NCBI RefSeq assembly: GCF_000708675.1
Contig: NZ_JELR01000005.1
Span: forward strand, 248,001 to 312,000
Length of the DNA: 64,000 nucleotides
Direction: 5' to 3'
Source of the DNA: Microbulbifer sp. HZ11
GTDB taxonomy: Bacteria; Pseudomonadota; Gammaproteobacteria; Pseudomonadales; Cellvibrionaceae
In this document: one piece after another, positions 38,033 through 49,420 of the stretch
Numbering within the stretch: the first letter of the stretch is position 1
How the letters are laid out: each line of letters starts with the position of its first letter
Notes under the pieces: generated by a model
Told to the model about the DNA's origin: nothing
The model's input: the letters and a program-made list of their open reading frames with translations, nothing else
The model's database searches: none
Program-made: the position numbers and the translations under genes

Positions 38033-38503
38033 ATGCCAAGAAGACGAGTAGTCGCCAAGCGCGAAGTGCTGCCCGATCCCAAGTTCGGGAACGTGACTCT
38101 GGCCAAGTTCATGAACCATGTCATGATCTCTGGTAAGAAGTCTGTGGCAGAGAGCATCGTTTACGGTGCGCTGGATCTGGTTTCAGAAAAGCTGAACAAA
38201 GATCCAATTGAAATTTTCGAAGAATCCCTGGAAAACATCGCCCCGATGGTGGAAGTAAAGTCCCGTCGTGTTGGTGGTGCTACCTACCAGGTACCGGTAG
38301 AAGTGCGTCCGGCACGTCGTACCGCGCTGGCAATGCGCTGGCTGGTAGATTTTTCCCGTAAGCGCGGTGAGAAGTCTATGGCCCAGCGCCTGGCCAATGA
38401 AATGATCGATGCTTCCCAGAACAAGGGCGGCGCGGTCAAGAAGCGTGAAGACGTGCACCGTATGGCGGAAGCCAACAAAGCGTTCTCCCACTATCGTTTC
38501 TAA
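38033..38503 (+). CDS. rpsG: 30S ribosomal protein S7
   Basis: This 156-residue protein nucleates the 30S head; in E. coli it represses its own operon. [20 protein letters not shown] and [16 protein letters not shown] are signature segments. AGAGAGG precedes the ATG. A weak hairpin separates it from fusA. Confidence 0.98.
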   Translation: MPRRRVVAKREVLPDPKFGNVTLAKFMNHVMISGKKSVAESIVYGALDLVSEKLNKDPIEIFEESLENIAPMVEVKSRRVGGATYQVPVEVRPARRTALAMRWLVDFSRKRGEKSMAQRLANEMIDASQNKGGAVKKREDVHRMAEANKAFSHYRF

Positions 38504-38554
38504 GATAGTGACGCTTCTAAGTCTGATGATTATTTCCATCGGAAAATAAAATCG

Positions 38555-38593
38555 AAAGGCAGCAAGGAAGGTAAAACTCCGCGCTGCCTTTTG
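38555..38593 (+). promoter_or_regulatory. Stem-loop between rpsG and fusA
   Basis: Perfect 9-bp stem AAAGGCAGC / GCTGCCTTT with a 19-base loop, followed by TG rather than a T run. It lies 24 bases before fusA and is probably a weak attenuator or processing site. Confidence 0.42.
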
Positions 38594-38615
38594 CCGTTAT
38601 ATCGAGGATACAACT

Positions 38616-40724
38616 GTGGCACGTAAAACGCCTATCGAACGCTATCGCAATATCGGTATCTGCGCCCACGTAGACGCCGGTAAAACCACGACTACCGAGC
38701 GCGTACTGTTCTACACCGGTCTGTCCCACAAAATTGGTGAGGTGCACGAAGGCGCAGCCACCATGGACTGGATGGAACAGGAGCAGGAGCGTGGTATCAC
38801 CATTACCTCTGCGGCAACCACCTGTTTCTGGGCTGGTATGCAGCAACAGTTCCCGCAGCACCGCGTAAACATCATCGACACCCCGGGGCACGTTGACTTT
38901 ACCATTGAAGTAGAGCGCTCCCTGCGCGTTCTCGATGGCGCCGTGGTTGTTCTGTGTGGCTCCTCCGGCGTGCAGCCGCAGACCGAAACTGTATGGCGTC
39001 AGGCCAACAAATACGAAGTGCCGCGCATGGTATTCGTAAACAAGATGGACCGCGCTGGTGCTGACTTCCGCAAGGTTGTTGGTCAGCTGAAGACTCGCCT
39101 GAATGCAAATGCGGTACCGCTGCAAATGACCATTGGCTCGGAAGATGAGTTCAAGGGTGTTGTCGACCTGGTAAAAATGAAAGCCATCCTGTGGAACGAA
39201 GAAGACATGGGGATGACTTTCGAGTACGCCGATATCCCGGCGGATATGCAGGACGAGTGCGAAGAGATGCGCGAGTTCCTGGTCGAGGCTGCTGCGGAAG
39301 CCAACGAAGAGCTGATGGAGAAATACCTGGAAGAAGGTGAGCTGACTGAGGAAGAGATCAAGTCGGCCATCCGTCAGCGCACTCTGGCCAACGAGATTGT
39401 ACCGGTTCTGGGCGGCTCCGCGTTCAAGAACAAGGGCGTGCAGGCCATGCTGGATGCGGTGATCGAATATCTGCCGGCGCCGACCGAAGTTAAGGCGATC
39501 GAAGGTACTCTTCTGGATAAGGATGAGACTGTGGAAACCCGTGTTGCCGACGACGACGCGCCGTTTGCTGCACTGGCCTTCAAAATTGCCACCGACCCCT
39601 TCGTTGGTACTCTGACCTTCTTCCGTGTCTACTCCGGTAAGCTGGAAAGCGGCACCGCGGTATACAACTCCGTGAAGCAGAAGAAAGAGCGTGTCGGCCG
39701 TATGGTGCAGATGCACTCCAACGATCGTAAAGAGATCAAAGAGGTACTGGCGGGCGATATCGCCGCGGCCATCGGCCTGAAAGATGTGACCACTGGCGAT
39801 ACTCTGTGTGCCGAAGACGCGAAGATCGTTCTTGAGCGTATGGAGTTCCCGGAGCCGGTAATCTCCGTGGCGGTAGAGCCGAAGTCCAAGCCGGACCAGG
39901 AAAAAATGGGTGTTGCTCTGGGCAAGTTGGCTCAGGAAGATCCGTCCTTCCGTGTGAAGACCGACGAAGAGACAGGCCAGACCATCATCTCCGGTATGGG
40001 TGAGTTGCACCTGGATATCATCGTTGATCGCATGCGTCGTGAATTCAACGTTGAAGCCAACATCGGTAAGCCGCAGGTGGCCTACCGTGAAACTATCCGC
40101 AACACCGCTGAGATCGAGGGCAAGTTCGTTCGTCAGTCCGGTGGTCGCGGTCAGTACGGTCATGTTTGGGTGAAATTCGAGCCGGCAGAAGATGAGTCCG
40201 GTGAAGGTCTGGTGTTTGAGAATGCCATCGTGGGTGGTGTGGTACCGAAGGAATACATTCCTGCGGTACAGAAGGGTATCGAAGAGCAGATGCAGAACGG
40301 TGTTCTGGCTGGCTACCCGCTGCTGGGTCTGAAGGCTACCCTGTACGATGGCTCTTTCCACGATGTGGACTCCAACGAAATGGCGTTCAAAATCGCTGGC
40401 TCCATGGCGACCAAGAAGCTGGCAGACGTTGGCGGTGCAGTGCTGCTCGAGCCGATGATGAAGGTGGAAGTGGTTACTCCGGAAGAGAACATGGGTGACG
40501 TAGTTGGCGACCTGAACCGTCGTCGCGGTTTGATCCAGGGTATGGATGATAGCGCCTCTGGTAAGGTCGTTAACGCGGAGGTGCCGCTGGCCGAAATGTT
40601 CGGTTACGCCACCGATCTGCGTTCCGCGACCCAGGGCCGTGCTACCTACACCATGGAATTCCTGAAGTACGCCGAAGCGCCGAAGAACGTCGCTGACGAA
40701 ATTATTGCCAAGAACAAAGCTTAA
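38616..40724 (+). CDS. fusA: Elongation factor G
   Basis: This is a 702-residue translocase GTPase. G1 is [11 protein letters not shown]3 DTPGHVDF and G4 NKMDR; domains II-V are complete, with RGQYGHV in domain IV and [13 protein letters not shown] near the end. The start is GTG 38616 after GAGGATACA. It belongs to the str operon. Confidence 0.99.
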   Translation: MARKTPIERYRNIGICAHVDAGKTTTTERVLFYTGLSHKIGEVHEGAATMDWMEQEQERGITITSAATTCFWAGMQQQFPQHRVNIIDTPGHVDFTIEVERSLRVLDGAVVVLCGSSGVQPQTETVWRQANKYEVPRMVFVNKMDRAGADFRKVVGQLKTRLNANAVPLQMTIGSEDEFKGVVDLVKMKAILWNEEDMGMTFEYADIPADMQDECEEMREFLVEAAAEANEELMEKYLEEGELTEEEIKSAIRQRTLANEIVPVLGGSAFKNKGVQAMLDAVIEYLPAPTEVKAIEGTLLDKDETVETRVADDDAPFAALAFKIATDPFVGTLTFFRVYSGKLESGTAVYNSVKQKKERVGRMVQMHSNDRKEIKEVLAGDIAAAIGLKDVTTGDTLCAEDAKIVLERMEFPEPVISVAVEPKSKPDQEKMGVALGKLAQEDPSFRVKTDEETGQTIISGMGELHLDIIVDRMRREFNVEANIGKPQVAYRETIRNTAEIEGKFVRQSGGRGQYGHVWVKFEPAEDESGEGLVFENAIVGGVVPKEYIPAVQKGIEEQMQNGVLAGYPLLGLKATLYDGSFHDVDSNEMAFKIAGSMATKKLADVGGAVLLEPMMKVEVVTPEENMGDVVGDLNRRRGLIQGMDDSASGKVVNAEVPLAEMFGYATDLRSATQGRATYTMEFLKYAEAPKNVADEIIAKNKA

Positions 40725-40766
40725 GCTTTAGTCCCTTTACAACTTTTAAGTTAGAGGATCCTGAAA

Positions 40767-41990
40767 ATGGGAAAAGAAAAGTTTGAACGTTCCAAGCCCC
40801 ACGTAAACGTGGGCACCATCGGTCACGTTGACCATGGTAAAACCACCCTGACCGCTGCGCTGACTCGCGTATGTTCCGAAGTGTGGGGCGGCGCTGCCGT
40901 TGCCTTCGACGGTATCGACAATGCTCCGGAAGAGCGTGAGCGTGGTATCACCATCGCCACCTCTCACGTTGAATACGAGTCCCCGACCCGCCACTACGCG
41001 CACGTAGACTGCCCGGGACACGCCGACTACGTTAAGAACATGATCACCGGTGCTGCTCAGATGGACGGCGCTATCCTGGTATGTGGCGCGACTGACGGTC
41101 CTATGCCGCAGACCCGTGAGCACATCCTGCTGTCTCGTCAGGTAGGTGTACCTTACATCGTTGTATTCCTGAACAAAGCTGACCTGCTGGCAGAAGACTG
41201 TGGCGGCGTAGGCTCTGAAGAATACGCAGAGATGCTGGAACTGGTAGAGATGGAGCTGCGCGAGCTGCTGGATCAATACGAATTCCCGGGTGACGACACT
41301 CCGATCATCGCTGGTTCTGCTCTGATGGCTCTGAATGGCGAAGACGACAACGAGTTGGGCACCAGCGCTGTTAAGAAGCTGGTAGAAACCCTGGACGAGT
41401 ACATTCCGGAGCCGGAGCGTGCGGTAGATCAGCCGTTCCTGATGCCGATCGAAGACGTATTCTCCATCTCTGGTCGCGGTACCGTAGTAACCGGTCGTGT
41501 AGAGCGTGGCATCATCAACACTGGTGACGAAATCCAGATCGTTGGTATCAAAGAAACCACTTCTACCACCTGTACCGGTGTTGAAATGTTCCGCAAGCTG
41601 CTCGACGAAGGTCGTGCTGGTGAGAACATCGGCGCCCTGCTGCGTGGCACCAAGCGTGACGAAGTTGAGCGTGGTCAGGTGCTGGCTAAGCCGGGCTCCA
41701 TCACCCCGCACACCAAGTTCGAAGGTGAGGTTTACATCCTGTCCAAGGACGAAGGTGGTCGTCACACCCCGTTCTTCAAAGGCTACCGTCCGCAGTTCTA
41801 CTTCCGTACCACCGACGTAACTGGTGCGGTTGAGCTGCCGGAAGGCACCGAAATGGTAATGCCGGGCGATAACATTCAGATGTCTGTGACTCTGATCTGC
41901 CCGATCGCCATGGAAGAAGGTCTGCGCTTCGCGATCCGTGAAGGTGGCCGTACCGTTGGTGCTGGCGTTGTAGCCAAGATCATCGAGTAA
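40767..41990 (+). CDS. tuf: Elongation factor Tu, str-operon copy
   Basis: This 407-residue copy has the standard Tyr77 ([12 protein letters not shown]), whereas the copy at 23519 has His. All other residues are the same, and by eye only two silent differences remain over the gene, while flanks are unrelated. This indicates recent gene conversion. TTAGAGGATCC precedes the ATG, and a strong terminator follows, closing the str operon. Confidence 0.99.
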   Translation: MGKEKFERSKPHVNVGTIGHVDHGKTTLTAALTRVCSEVWGGAAVAFDGIDNAPEERERGITIATSHVEYESPTRHYAHVDCPGHADYVKNMITGAAQMDGAILVCGATDGPMPQTREHILLSRQVGVPYIVVFLNKADLLAEDCGGVGSEEYAEMLELVEMELRELLDQYEFPGDDTPIIAGSALMALNGEDDNELGTSAVKKLVETLDEYIPEPERAVDQPFLMPIEDVFSISGRGTVVTGRVERGIINTGDEIQIVGIKETTSTTCTGVEMFRKLLDEGRAGENIGALLRGTKRDEVERGQVLAKPGSITPHTKFEGEVYILSKDEGGRHTPFFKGYRPQFYFRTTDVTGAVELPEGTEMVMPGDNIQMSVTLICPIAMEEGLRFAIREGGRTVGAGVVAKIIE

Positions 41991-42015
41991 TCCTTGCTCC
42001 TGATCTGAAGCAACA

Positions 42016-42049
42016 AAAAAGCCGCGGCAGAAATGTCGCGGCTTTTTTT
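42016..42049 (+). terminator. Terminator of the str operon
   Basis: A perfect 11-bp stem AAAAAGCCGCG / CGCGGCTTTTT with a ten-base loop ends in seven T residues, 26 bases after the tuf stop. Confidence 0.93.
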
Positions 42050-42172
42050 GCGCCTAATGATTGTGACTGGAATGGGTGGTCACGTGTGTATATTGTGGGC
42101 ACCGGGCTGCGGCACTGAGAGTCGGCGCTGCATCGTGGGGGGCGGGTGTTGGTTAAAAAATGGCAATCTGTC

Positions 42173-42201
42173 TTGACAGCATCCTGTCCTGCCCGTAGAC
42201 T
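42173..42201 (+). promoter_or_regulatory. S10-operon promoter
   Basis: Exact TTGACA, 17 bases, TAGACT, with the discriminator TCGCGCTCC. It is the best promoter in the window and lies about 75 bases before rpsJ. Confidence 0.82.
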
Positions 42202-42208
42202 TCGCGCT

Positions 42209-42241
42209 CCTTTTCGCCCGCCCTCGGGGTTGCGTAAAAGG
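42209..42241 (+). promoter_or_regulatory. S10 leader stem-loop
   Basis: CCTTTTCGC (42209-42217) pairs with GCGTAAAAGG (42232-42241), with one bulged base, at the very start of the predicted S10 mRNA. It is much smaller than the E. coli L4-regulated leader, so L4 control is uncertain. Confidence 0.5.
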
Positions 42242-42275
42242 ACGTTCTTTAGATTTACAACTGGAGTTTGATTCC

Positions 42276-42587
42276 ATGCAGGGTCAACGCATCCGAATTC
42301 GCCTGAAGGCGTTCGATCACAAGCTGATCGACGCGTCTACCCAGGAGATCGTAGAGACGGCCAAGCGCACTGGCGCACAAGTACGCGGTCCCATCCCGCT
42401 GCCGACTCGCAAAGAGAAGTACACCGTGCTGATTTCTCCGCACGTCAATAAAGACGCGCGCGACCAGTACGAGATTCGTACTCACAAGCGTTTGCTGGAC
42501 ATCGTAGAGCCTACCGAGAAAACCGTCGACGCGCTGATGAAGCTCGATCTGGCGGCCGGTGTAGAGGTTCAGATCAGTCTCGGCTAA
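42276..42587 (+). CDS. rpsJ: 30S ribosomal protein S10
   Basis: This 103-residue protein (also NusE) begins [32 protein letters not shown] and [23 protein letters not shown] are conserved. It joins NusB in antitermination and NusG in coupling. CTGGAG lies nine bases before the ATG. It is the first gene of the S10 operon. Confidence 0.99.
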   Translation: MQGQRIRIRLKAFDHKLIDASTQEIVETAKRTGAQVRGPIPLPTRKEKYTVLISPHVNKDARDQYEIRTHKRLLDIVEPTEKTVDALMKLDLAAGVEVQISLG

Positions 42588-42697
42588 CACTTCAAATTAA
42601 CTACCGAATCCCAGGCGAAAAAGGTCTGGGTAGTGTAACGCTCTGAAATTGGGCGGCCGCAGTGGGTTAAAGCCCCGTGCACTGAGAGGTTGAAAAG

Positions 42698-43333
42698 ATG
42701 ACTATAGGTATTGTCGGCCGCAAGAGCGGCATGACTCGCATCTTCACCGAAGATGGCGCTTCTATCCCGGTAACTGTTATCGAGGTAGCTCCGAATCGCG
42801 TCACCCAGGTGAAAACCGTGGAAACTGATGGCTACTCCGCAGTTCAGGTAACTGTGGGTGCTCGTAAAGCTTCCCGTGTCTCCAAGCCCGAAGCGGGCCA
42901 CTTCGCCAAAGCCAATACTGAGGCTGGCACTGCTCTTTTCGAACTGCGTACTGACGGTTCTGAAGAGTCCTTCGAAATCGGTTCCGAAATCACTGTATCT
43001 GGCTTTGAAGCCGGTCAGAAGATCGACGTAACCGGCACTTCCAAAGGTAAAGGTTTCCAGGGTGGCGTTAAGCGCTGGAATTTCCGTACCCAGGACGCTA
43101 CTCACGGTAACTCCCTGTCTCACCGCGCTCCCGGTTCTATCGGTCAGTGCCAGACTCCTGGCCGCGTGTGGAAAGGCAAGAAAATGGCCGGTCATATGGG
43201 TGCCGAGCGTGTTACCACGCAAAACCTGGAAGTAGTTCGTGTGGACGCCGAGCGCAACTTGCTGCTGGTTAAAGGTGCCGTACCTGGCGCTCCCGGCGGT
43301 AACGTTATCGTTCGTCCGGCAGTTAAAGCCTAA
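42698..43333 (+). CDS. rplC: 50S ribosomal protein L3
   Basis: This is a 211-residue early assembly protein. The loop reaching the peptidyl-transferase centre includes [14 protein letters not shown] and [16 protein letters not shown], where relatives carry a methylated glutamine. GAGAGG precedes the ATG. The 110-base gap from rpsJ is longer than usual for this operon. Confidence 0.98.
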   Translation: MTIGIVGRKSGMTRIFTEDGASIPVTVIEVAPNRVTQVKTVETDGYSAVQVTVGARKASRVSKPEAGHFAKANTEAGTALFELRTDGSEESFEIGSEITVSGFEAGQKIDVTGTSKGKGFQGGVKRWNFRTQDATHGNSLSHRAPGSIGQCQTPGRVWKGKKMAGHMGAERVTTQNLEVVRVDAERNLLLVKGAVPGAPGGNVIVRPAVKA

Positions 43334-43351
43334 GTCTGAGGGGAAATAGAT

Positions 43352-43966
43352 ATGGAACTGAATATCGCTACTCCCGAAGGCGCTAAAGGCACTGTTGCAG
43401 TCTCTGAAGTGGCTTTCGGTCGTGAATTCAATCAGGACCTGGTGCACCAGGCAGTCGTCGCCTATATGGCTGGCGCTCGTCAGGGTACCAAGGCTCAGAA
43501 AAACCGCGCTGCGGTTTCTGGCGGCGGCAAAAAGCCGTGGCGTCAAAAAGGTACTGGCCGCGCTCGTGCCGGTACTATCCGCAGCCCGCTGTGGCGTTCT
43601 GGTGGCGTAACTTTCGCTGCTGAACCCCGTGATCACAGCGTCAAGCTGAATAAGAAAATGTACCGCGCTGCACTGCGCTGCATTCTCTCCGAGCTGGCTC
43701 GTCAGGAGCGTCTGGTTGTGGTTGAGTCCTTCGACGTGGAAGCGCCGAAGACCAAGCAGCTGGTAACCAAGCTGGCACAGTACGATCTGTCCGACGCGTT
43801 GATCGTGACCGAAGAGGTAAACGAAAACCTCTACCTGGCCGCGCGCAACCTGCACAAGATCGATGTTCGCGACGTACAGGGTATCGATCCGGTAAGCCTG
43901 ATTCGCTTTGACAAGGTCGTGGTTACCGTTTCTGCACTGAAGAAAATTGATGAGGTGCTGGGATGA
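43352..43966 (+). CDS. rplD: 50S ribosomal protein L4
   Basis: This 204-residue protein lines the exit tunnel with its extended loop ([21 protein letters not shown]). In E. coli it represses the S10 operon. GAGGGG lies about 11 bases upstream. Its TGA overlaps the rplW ATG (ATGA). Confidence 0.98.
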   Translation: MELNIATPEGAKGTVAVSEVAFGREFNQDLVHQAVVAYMAGARQGTKAQKNRAAVSGGGKKPWRQKGTGRARAGTIRSPLWRSGGVTFAAEPRDHSVKLNKKMYRAALRCILSELARQERLVVVESFDVEAPKTKQLVTKLAQYDLSDALIVTEEVNENLYLAARNLHKIDVRDVQGIDPVSLIRFDKVVVTVSALKKIDEVLG

Positions 43967-44259
43967 ACCAAGAGCGAATTTACAAAGTACTGCTGGGCCC
44001 GGTAATTTCCGAGAAAGCTGCTGTGCTGGCGGATGCCGCCAATCAGGTAGTGTTCAAGGTAACCACCGACGCTACTAAAGCTGAAGTCAAAGCTGCGGTT
44101 GAAAAGCTGTTCAACGTTTCTGTTGAGCAGGTTCGTACCGTGAACGTTAAAGGCAAAACCAAGCGCACCCGCTACGGCATGGGCGTGCGCAATGATTGGA
44201 AAAAAGCCTACGTTCGTCTGGCTGAAGGCAGCGACATCAACTTCGAAGCCGCTGAGTAA
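43963..44259 (+). CDS. rplW: 50S ribosomal protein L23
   Basis: This 98-residue protein sits at the tunnel exit, where trigger factor and SRP dock. It begins [19 protein letters not shown]. It is coupled to rplD by a four-base overlap and followed by rplB after 14 bases. Confidence 0.98.
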   Translation: MNQERIYKVLLGPVISEKAAVLADAANQVVFKVTTDATKAEVKAAVEKLFNVSVEQVRTVNVKGKTKRTRYGMGVRNDWKKAYVRLAEGSDINFEAAE

Positions 44260-44273
44260 AGGGGAAAGTTGCA

Positions 44274-45098
44274 ATGGCTATTGTAAAAGCAAAACCGACC
44301 TCTGCTGGCCGTCGTCACCTGGTCAAGGTTGTTAACTCCGACCTGCACAAGGGTGCGCCTTACGCTCCGCTGGTTGAGAAGAAGTCCAAGACCGGTGGCC
44401 GTAACAACAACGGTCGCATTACCACCCGTCACATCGGTGGTGGTCACAAGCATCACTACCGCGTAGTGGACTTCAAGCGCAACAAAGATGGCATTCCGGC
44501 CACCGTTGAGCGTCTGGAGTACGATCCGAACCGTAGCGCGCACATCGCGCTGGTGTGTTACGCCGACGGTGAGCGTCGTTACATCATTGCACCGAAAGGC
44601 CTGAAGGCCGGTGCCAAGATCCAGTCTGGTGATGCTGCGCCGATCGCTGTAGGTAATACCCTGCCGCTGCGCAATATTCCGGTTGGTTCCGTGATTCATG
44701 GTATCGAGCTGAAGCCTGGTAAAGGTGCTCAGCTGGCCCGCTCTGCCGGTGCCTCTGTTCAGCTGGTTGCCCGTGAAGGTCAGTACGCGACTATCCGTCT
44801 GCGCTCTGGCGAAATGCGTAAAGTCCTGTCTGAGTGCCGCGCCACCCTGGGTGAAGTGAGCAACTCTGAGCACAGTCTGCGCAAGCTGGGTAAAGCCGGT
44901 GCCAAGCGCTGGCGCGGTGTTCGTCCTACCGTTCGTGGTGTGGCGATGAACCCGGTAGACCACCCGCACGGCGGTGGTGAGGGTCGTACCTCCGGTGGTC
45001 GTCACCCAGTGACACCTTGGGGCGTTCCGACCAAGGGCAAGAAAACGCGTAAGAACAAGCGCACCGACAACATGATTGTACGTCGTCGCGGCAAGTAA
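44274..45098 (+). CDS. rplB: 50S ribosomal protein L2
   Basis: This is a 274-residue core 23S rRNA-binding protein. [22 protein letters not shown] and the peptidyl-transferase-proximal [15 protein letters not shown] (with the conserved His) are intact. GGGGAAAG precedes the ATG. Confidence 0.99.
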   Translation: MAIVKAKPTSAGRRHLVKVVNSDLHKGAPYAPLVEKKSKTGGRNNNGRITTRHIGGGHKHHYRVVDFKRNKDGIPATVERLEYDPNRSAHIALVCYADGERRYIIAPKGLKAGAKIQSGDAAPIAVGNTLPLRNIPVGSVIHGIELKPGKGAQLARSAGASVQLVAREGQYATIRLRSGEMRKVLSECRATLGEVSNSEHSLRKLGKAGAKRWRGVRPTVRGVAMNPVDHPHGGGEGRTSGGRHPVTPWGVPTKGKKTRKNKRTDNMIVRRRGK

Positions 45099-45154
45099 TT
45101 CTCAATAGAGAGTTAGTCGCGCACGATGTGTGAGCATCTAAAGAGGAATCTAAA

Positions 45155-45433
45155 GTGCCACGCTCATTAAAGAAAGGTCCCTTTATTGATCTGCATCTGA
45201 TCAAAAAGGTGGAGGCAGCGATCGAAGCCAATGATCGCCGGCCGATTAAAACCTGGTCCCGCCGTTCCATGATCATGCCGGAAATGGTGGGCCTGACGAT
45301 TGCTGTTCACAACGGTCGTCAACACGTACCGGTACTGGTCAACGAAGAAATGGTTGGTCACAAGCTGGGTGAATTCGCTGCTACCCGCACTTACCGTGGC
45401 CACGCCGCGGACAAGAAAGCGAAGAAGCGCTAA
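45155..45433 (+). CDS. rpsS: 30S ribosomal protein S19
   Basis: This is a 92-residue 30S head protein. [19 protein letters not shown] and [18 protein letters not shown] are typical. It starts with GTG 45155 after AAGAGGAATC. It is co-operonic with rplB and rplV. Confidence 0.98.
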   Translation: MPRSLKKGPFIDLHLIKKVEAAIEANDRRPIKTWSRRSMIMPEMVGLTIAVHNGRQHVPVLVNEEMVGHKLGEFAATRTYRGHAADKKAKKR

Positions 45434-45448
45434 GCCGAGGTTATAGAG

Positions 45449-45781
45449 ATGGAAGTACAAGCAAAATTACGCGGTGCTCGTCTGTCGGCACAGAAAGCGC
45501 GTCTGGTAGCTGATCAGATTCGCGGCAAAGGTGTCGAGGAAGCCCTGGACATCCTGGCTTTCAGCCACAAGAAAGGTGCTGCGATCGTCAAGAAGGTTCT
45601 GGAATCTGCAATCGCCAACGCTGAGCACAACGAAGGTGCTGACGTTGACGAGCTGAAAGTTTCCACCATCTTCGTGGATGAGGGTATGACCATGAAGCGC
45701 ATTAAGCCGCGCGCCAAGGGTCGTGCCGATCGTATTCTTAAGCGTACTTGTCACATTACTGTGAAAGTAGCCGAGAAATAA
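45449..45781 (+). CDS. rplV: 50S ribosomal protein L22
   Basis: This is a 110-residue protein whose hairpin loop ([20 protein letters not shown]) reaches the exit-tunnel constriction, a macrolide-resistance site; no unusual deletion is seen. It starts at ATG 45449 and lies 20 bases before rpsC. Confidence 0.98.
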   Translation: MEVQAKLRGARLSAQKARLVADQIRGKGVEEALDILAFSHKKGAAIVKKVLESAIANAEHNEGADVDELKVSTIFVDEGMTMKRIKPRAKGRADRILKRTCHITVKVAEK

Positions 45782-45800
45782 GAGAGCAGGCGAGAAAACC

Positions 45801-46481
45801 ATGGGACAAAAAGTACATCCTACCGGCATTCGTCTGGGTATCGTTAAAAAGCATACCTCTGTTTGGTATGCCGGCAGCGACGAGTACGCAGACAAGCTGT
45901 ACACGGATCTGAAAGTTCGCGAATTCATTCGCAATAAACTGGCCCACGCTTCCGTGAGCCGTATCGAGATCGAACGTCCGGCCAATACCGCTCGTGTGAC
46001 CATTCACACTGCGCGTCCGGGCATCGTGATCGGTAAGAAAGGTGAAGACGTAGAGCGTCTGCGCAACGAGGTGAGCAAACAGATGGGTGTGCCCGTGCAC
46101 ATCGACATCGAAGAAGTACGCAAGCCTGACCTGGATGCAACCCTGGTTGCCCAGAACGTTGCTCAGCAGCTGGAGCGTCGCGTTATGTTCCGTCGCGCTA
46201 TGAAGCGCGCTGTACAGAACGCTATGCGCCAGGGCGCTGAAGGTATCAAGATTCAGGTGAGTGGTCGTCTTGGCGGTGCCGAGATTGCCCGTACTGAATG
46301 GTACCGTGAAGGCCGTGTGCCGCTGCACACTCTGCGTGCAAACATCGACTACGGCACTTATGAAGCCAGCACTACCTACGGCATCATCGGTGTGAAAGTT
46401 TGGATCTTCAAAGGCGAAGTCATCGGTGACGAAATCCCCGAAGAGAAGCCAGCGAAGACTCGCAAGAAAGCTGCTAAGTAA
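45801..46481 (+). CDS. rpsC: 30S ribosomal protein S3
   Basis: This 226-residue mRNA-entry protein has the KH domain [15 protein letters not shown] and the C-terminal [19 protein letters not shown]. The Lys-rich tail ends [22 protein letters not shown] precedes the ATG. Confidence 0.98.
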   Translation: MGQKVHPTGIRLGIVKKHTSVWYAGSDEYADKLYTDLKVREFIRNKLAHASVSRIEIERPANTARVTIHTARPGIVIGKKGEDVERLRNEVSKQMGVPVHIDIEEVRKPDLDATLVAQNVAQQLERRVMFRRAMKRAVQNAMRQGAEGIKIQVSGRLGGAEIARTEWYREGRVPLHTLRANIDYGTYEASTTYGIIGVKVWIFKGEVIGDEIPEEKPAKTRKKAAK

Positions 46482-46492
46482 GGGGTGCGCAG

Positions 46493-46906
46493 ATGCTACA
46501 ACCGAAGCGTACAAAATTCCGCAAGGTACAGAAGGGTCGCAACCGCGGTCTTTCGCAGCGCGGCTCTAAAGTGAGCTTTGGCGAGTTCGGCCTCAAGGCC
46601 ATCGGTCGTGGGCGCATTACTGCGCGTCAGATCGAAGCGGCTCGTCGCGCAATGACTCGTCACGTTAAGCGTGGCGGTAAGATCTGGATTCGTGTGTTTC
46701 CGGACAAACCCATCACCAACAAGCCTCTCGAGGTTCGGATGGGTAAAGGTAAGGGTGGCGTTGAATACTGGGTTGCCCAGATTCAACCAGGAAAAGTCCT
46801 CTATGAAATGGAAGGCGTTTCCGAAGAACTGGCTCGCGAAGCTTTCGAGCTCGCCGCAGCCAAGCTGCCTGTAAAGACAACTTTCGTTAAGCGTTCGGTG
46901 ATGTAA
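46493..46906 (+). CDS. rplP: 50S ribosomal protein L16
   Basis: This 137-residue protein contacts A-site t[22 protein letters not shown] and [19 protein letters not shown] are conserved. Its TAA overlaps the rpmC ATG by one base (TAATG), so the two are coupled. Confidence 0.98.
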   Translation: MLQPKRTKFRKVQKGRNRGLSQRGSKVSFGEFGLKAIGRGRITARQIEAARRAMTRHVKRGGKIWIRVFPDKPITNKPLEVRMGKGKGGVEYWVAQIQPGKVLYEMEGVSEELAREAFELAAAKLPVKTTFVKRSVM

Positions 46907-47097
46907 TGAAGACTGCAGATCTACGCTCAAAGTCAGTTGAGGAGCTGAACCAGGAACTGCTGAGCCAACTTGAAGCACAGTTCAAGCTGCGCATGCAGAA
47001 ATCCACCGGTCAGCTGACTCAGACTCATCTGCTGAAGCAGACTCGTCGCGACATTGCTCGCATTAAGACTGTGTTGACCGAGAAGGCAGGTAATTAA
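46906..47097 (+). CDS. rpmC: 50S ribosomal protein L29
   Basis: A 63-residue two-helix protein at the tunnel exit. [24 protein letters not shown] is the family segment. It overlaps rplP by one base and ends two bases before the rpsQ ATG. Confidence 0.98.
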   Translation: MKTADLRSKSVEELNQELLSQLEAQFKLRMQKSTGQLTQTHLLKQTRRDIARIKTVLTEKAGN

Positions 47098-47099
47098 TC

Positions 47100-47363
47100 A
47101 TGGCTGAAGCAAAACTGAAGCGTACTCTGACCGGTAAGGTTGTGAGTGACAAGATGGATAAAACCATCACCGTTTTGATCGAGCGCCGTGTTAAGCACCC
47201 GATCTACGGCAAAATCGTGAGCAAGTCCACCAAGCTCAAGGCACACGACGAAAACAATGAGTGCGGCATCGGTGATGTCGTGACCATTGAAGAATCTCGT
47301 CCGCTGTCCAAGAGCAAGTCCTGGTCCTTGCAGACTATTGTAGAGCGTGCGGCGAAGGTTTAA
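47100..47363 (+). CDS. rpsQ: 30S ribosomal protein S17
   Basis: An 87-residue OB-fold 16S rRNA-binding protein with [27 protein letters not shown] and [19 protein letters not shown]. It is the last gene of the S10 operon in E. coli; here it runs into rplN after 49 bases without a visible terminator. Confidence 0.98.
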   Translation: MAEAKLKRTLTGKVVSDKMDKTITVLIERRVKHPIYGKIVSKSTKLKAHDENNECGIGDVVTIEESRPLSKSKSWSLQTIVERAAKV

Positions 47364-47412
47364 TCCTGGCCCATTGACTGTGAAGACCTAAACAGGTTTT
47401 CGGAGAGGAACA

Positions 47413-47781
47413 ATGATTCAAGCAGAATCCTACTTAGAAGTAGCCGATAACAGTGGGGCTCGCCGTGTCATGTGCATCAAGGTGCTGGGCGGCTCCCACC
47501 GTCGCTACGCTGGCGTTGGCGACATTATCAAGGTAACCGTTAAGGAAGCGATTCCTCGCGGTAAAGTGAAAAAGGGTCAGGTGATGAACGCGGTTGTGGT
47601 TCGCACCAAGAAAGGTGTGCGTCGCCCGGACGGCTCCCTGATCAAGTTTGACGATAACGCAGCGGTGTTGCTGAACCAGAACCATGCTCCGGTTGGCACC
47701 CGTATTTTTGGCCCGGTAACTCGCGAGCTGCGCGGTGAGAAGTTCATGAAGATCATCTCACTGGCTCCCGAAGTTATCTAA
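47413..47781 (+). CDS. rplN: 50S ribosomal protein L14
   Basis: A 122-residue protein at the subunit interface, beginning [31 protein letters not shown] precedes the ATG. It is first of the spc group. Confidence 0.98.
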   Translation: MIQAESYLEVADNSGARRVMCIKVLGGSHRRYAGVGDIIKVTVKEAIPRGKVKKGQVMNAVVVRTKKGVRRPDGSLIKFDDNAAVLLNQNHAPVGTRIFGPVTRELRGEKFMKIISLAPEVI

Positions 47782-47801
47782 GCCACGAGCGGAGAAGAGT
47801 A

Positions 47802-48119
47802 ATGCGCAAGATCAAGCGTGACGACGAAGTGATCGTTATCGCCGGTCGCGACAAAGGCAAGCGTGGCACCGTCCGTAAGGTGCTGAACGATGGCCGCCTG
47901 ATCGTATCCGGTGTACAGATGATCAAAAAACACCAGAAGCCGAACCCCCAGCTGGGCGTTGCCGGTGGAATCGTTGAAAAAGAGGCTGCAATTCAGTCTT
48001 CCAACGTTGCCATCTTCAACCCGAACACCCAAAAAGCTGACCGGGTAGGCTTCAAAGTACTGGAAGATGGCACTAAGATCCGCGTCTTCAAATCCAGCGG
48101 CGAAGCCGTTGACGCATAA
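47802..48119 (+). CDS. rplX: 50S ribosomal protein L24
   Basis: A 105-residue assembly initiator with KOW motif ([21 protein letters not shown]). GGAGAAG precedes the ATG, and rplE follows within 15 bases. Confidence 0.98.
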   Translation: MRKIKRDDEVIVIAGRDKGKRGTVRKVLNDGRLIVSGVQMIKKHQKPNPQLGVAGGIVEKEAAIQSSNVAIFNPNTQKADRVGFKVLEDGTKIRVFKSSGEAVDA

Positions 48120-48133
48120 GTCAGGTGGAAAAA

Positions 48134-48673
48134 ATGGCAAGGCTTAAAGAGCTCTACACCAAAGAACTCGCGTCCAAGCTGAAAGAAGAGCTGGGACTTG
48201 AGAACGTAATGTCCGTGCCGCGCATCACCAAAATCACCGTCAACATGGGTGTCGGTGAAGCCATTGGTGATAAGAAGGTACTGGAACACGCAGTCAGTGA
48301 CATGACTGCGATTACTGGTCAAAAACCCATTGTGACCAAGGCGCGTAAGTCTATCGCGGGCTTCAAAATCCGTGATGGCTGGCCGATTGGCTGTAAGGTA
48401 ACTCTGCGCGGTGAGCGTATGTATGAGTTCCTGGAGCGACTGATTGGTATCGCGATCCCACGTATCCGTGACTTCCGTGGCATCAGCCCGAAGCAGTTCG
48501 ACGGTCGTGGTAACTTCTCAATGGGTGTAACCGAACAAATCATCTTCCCGGAAATCGACTACGACAAAGTAGACAAGATCCGTGGTTTGGATATTTGTAT
48601 CACTACTACAGCAGCCAACGACGAACAAGGTCGCGCACTGCTGAAAGCATTCAACTTCCCTTTCAAGGGTTAA
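48134..48673 (+). CDS. rplE: 50S ribosomal protein L5
   Basis: A 179-residue 5S rRNA-binding protein. I chose ATG 48134 ([12 protein letters not shown]), with AGGTGG correctly spaced and length equal to E. coli L5; a GTG three codons upstream overlaps that ribosome site. [17 protein letters not shown] and [18 protein letters not shown] are conserved. Confidence 0.97.
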   Translation: MARLKELYTKELASKLKEELGLENVMSVPRITKITVNMGVGEAIGDKKVLEHAVSDMTAITGQKPIVTKARKSIAGFKIRDGWPIGCKVTLRGERMYEFLERLIGIAIPRIRDFRGISPKQFDGRGNFSMGVTEQIIFPEIDYDKVDKIRGLDICITTTAANDEQGRALLKAFNFPFKG

Positions 48674-48682
48674 GAGGATTCC

Positions 48683-48988
48683 ATGGCGAAGAAATCCATG
48701 ATTGCGCGTGAGAACAAGCGCGCTCGAACCGCAGCTAAGTACGCTGAAAAGCGTCAAGAGCTGAAGGCGATCATCGCCAGTGCCAACGCTTCCGATGAGG
48801 AGCGTTGGGAGGCTCAACTCAAGCTGCAACAACTGCCGCGCGATGCAAGCCCGGTACGTCAGCAACGTCGCTGTCGTATTACTGGTCGCCCCCACGCTGT
48901 CTACCGCAAGTTCGGTCTCTGCCGTAACAAACTGCGTGAAGCCGCTATGCGTGGTGATGTCCCCGGCCTGGTTAAATCCAGCTGGTAA
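48683..48988 (+). CDS. rpsN: 30S ribosomal protein S14
   Basis: A 101-residue long, zinc-free form of S14 ([44 protein letters not shown]). AAGAGGA precedes the ATG. The CxxC pairs of the zinc type are absent. Confidence 0.98.
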   Translation: MAKKSMIARENKRARTAAKYAEKRQELKAIIASANASDEERWEAQLKLQQLPRDASPVRQQRRCRITGRPHAVYRKFGLCRNKLREAAMRGDVPGLVKSSW

Positions 48989-49015
48989 AACGGCAGACTT
49001 GAGGAGTCTTAAGTA

Positions 49016-49408
49016 ATGAGTATGCAAGATCCGTTGGCAGATATGCTGACCCGCGTCCGCAACGCTTTGGCGCGCGGCAAGGGCAGTGTTTCTATGCCTT
49101 CTTCAAAACTGAAAGTAGCCGTGGCCAACGTACTGAAAGACGAAGGTTACGTTACTGGCGTAGCGGTCAGCGAAGGTGCCAAGCCTGAGCTGACTATCGA
49201 ACTGAAATACTTCCAGGGCAAGCCGGTAATTGCTGAGCTGGACCGGGTTTCCCGTCCAGGCCTGCGTAACTACGCAGGTAAGAAAGCATTGCCATCCGTT
49301 CGCGGCGGCCTGGGCATCGCTATCGTCTCCACCTCTCGTGGTGTGATGACTGATCGCGCAGCCCGTCAGGCTGGTGTCGGCGGCGAAGTGCTCTGCACCG
49401 TATTCTAA
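49016..49408 (+). CDS. rpsH: 30S ribosomal protein S8
   Basis: A 130-residue central 16S rRNA-binding protein, the translational repressor of the spc operon in E. coli. [17 protein letters not shown] and [23 protein letters not shown] are conserved. GAGGAG lies about ten bases before the ATG. Confidence 0.98.
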   Translation: MSMQDPLADMLTRVRNALARGKGSVSMPSSKLKVAVANVLKDEGYVTGVAVSEGAKPELTIELKYFQGKPVIAELDRVSRPGLRNYAGKKALPSVRGGLGIAIVSTSRGVMTDRAARQAGVGGEVLCTVF

Positions 49409-49420
49409 GCGGGGGTTAAT

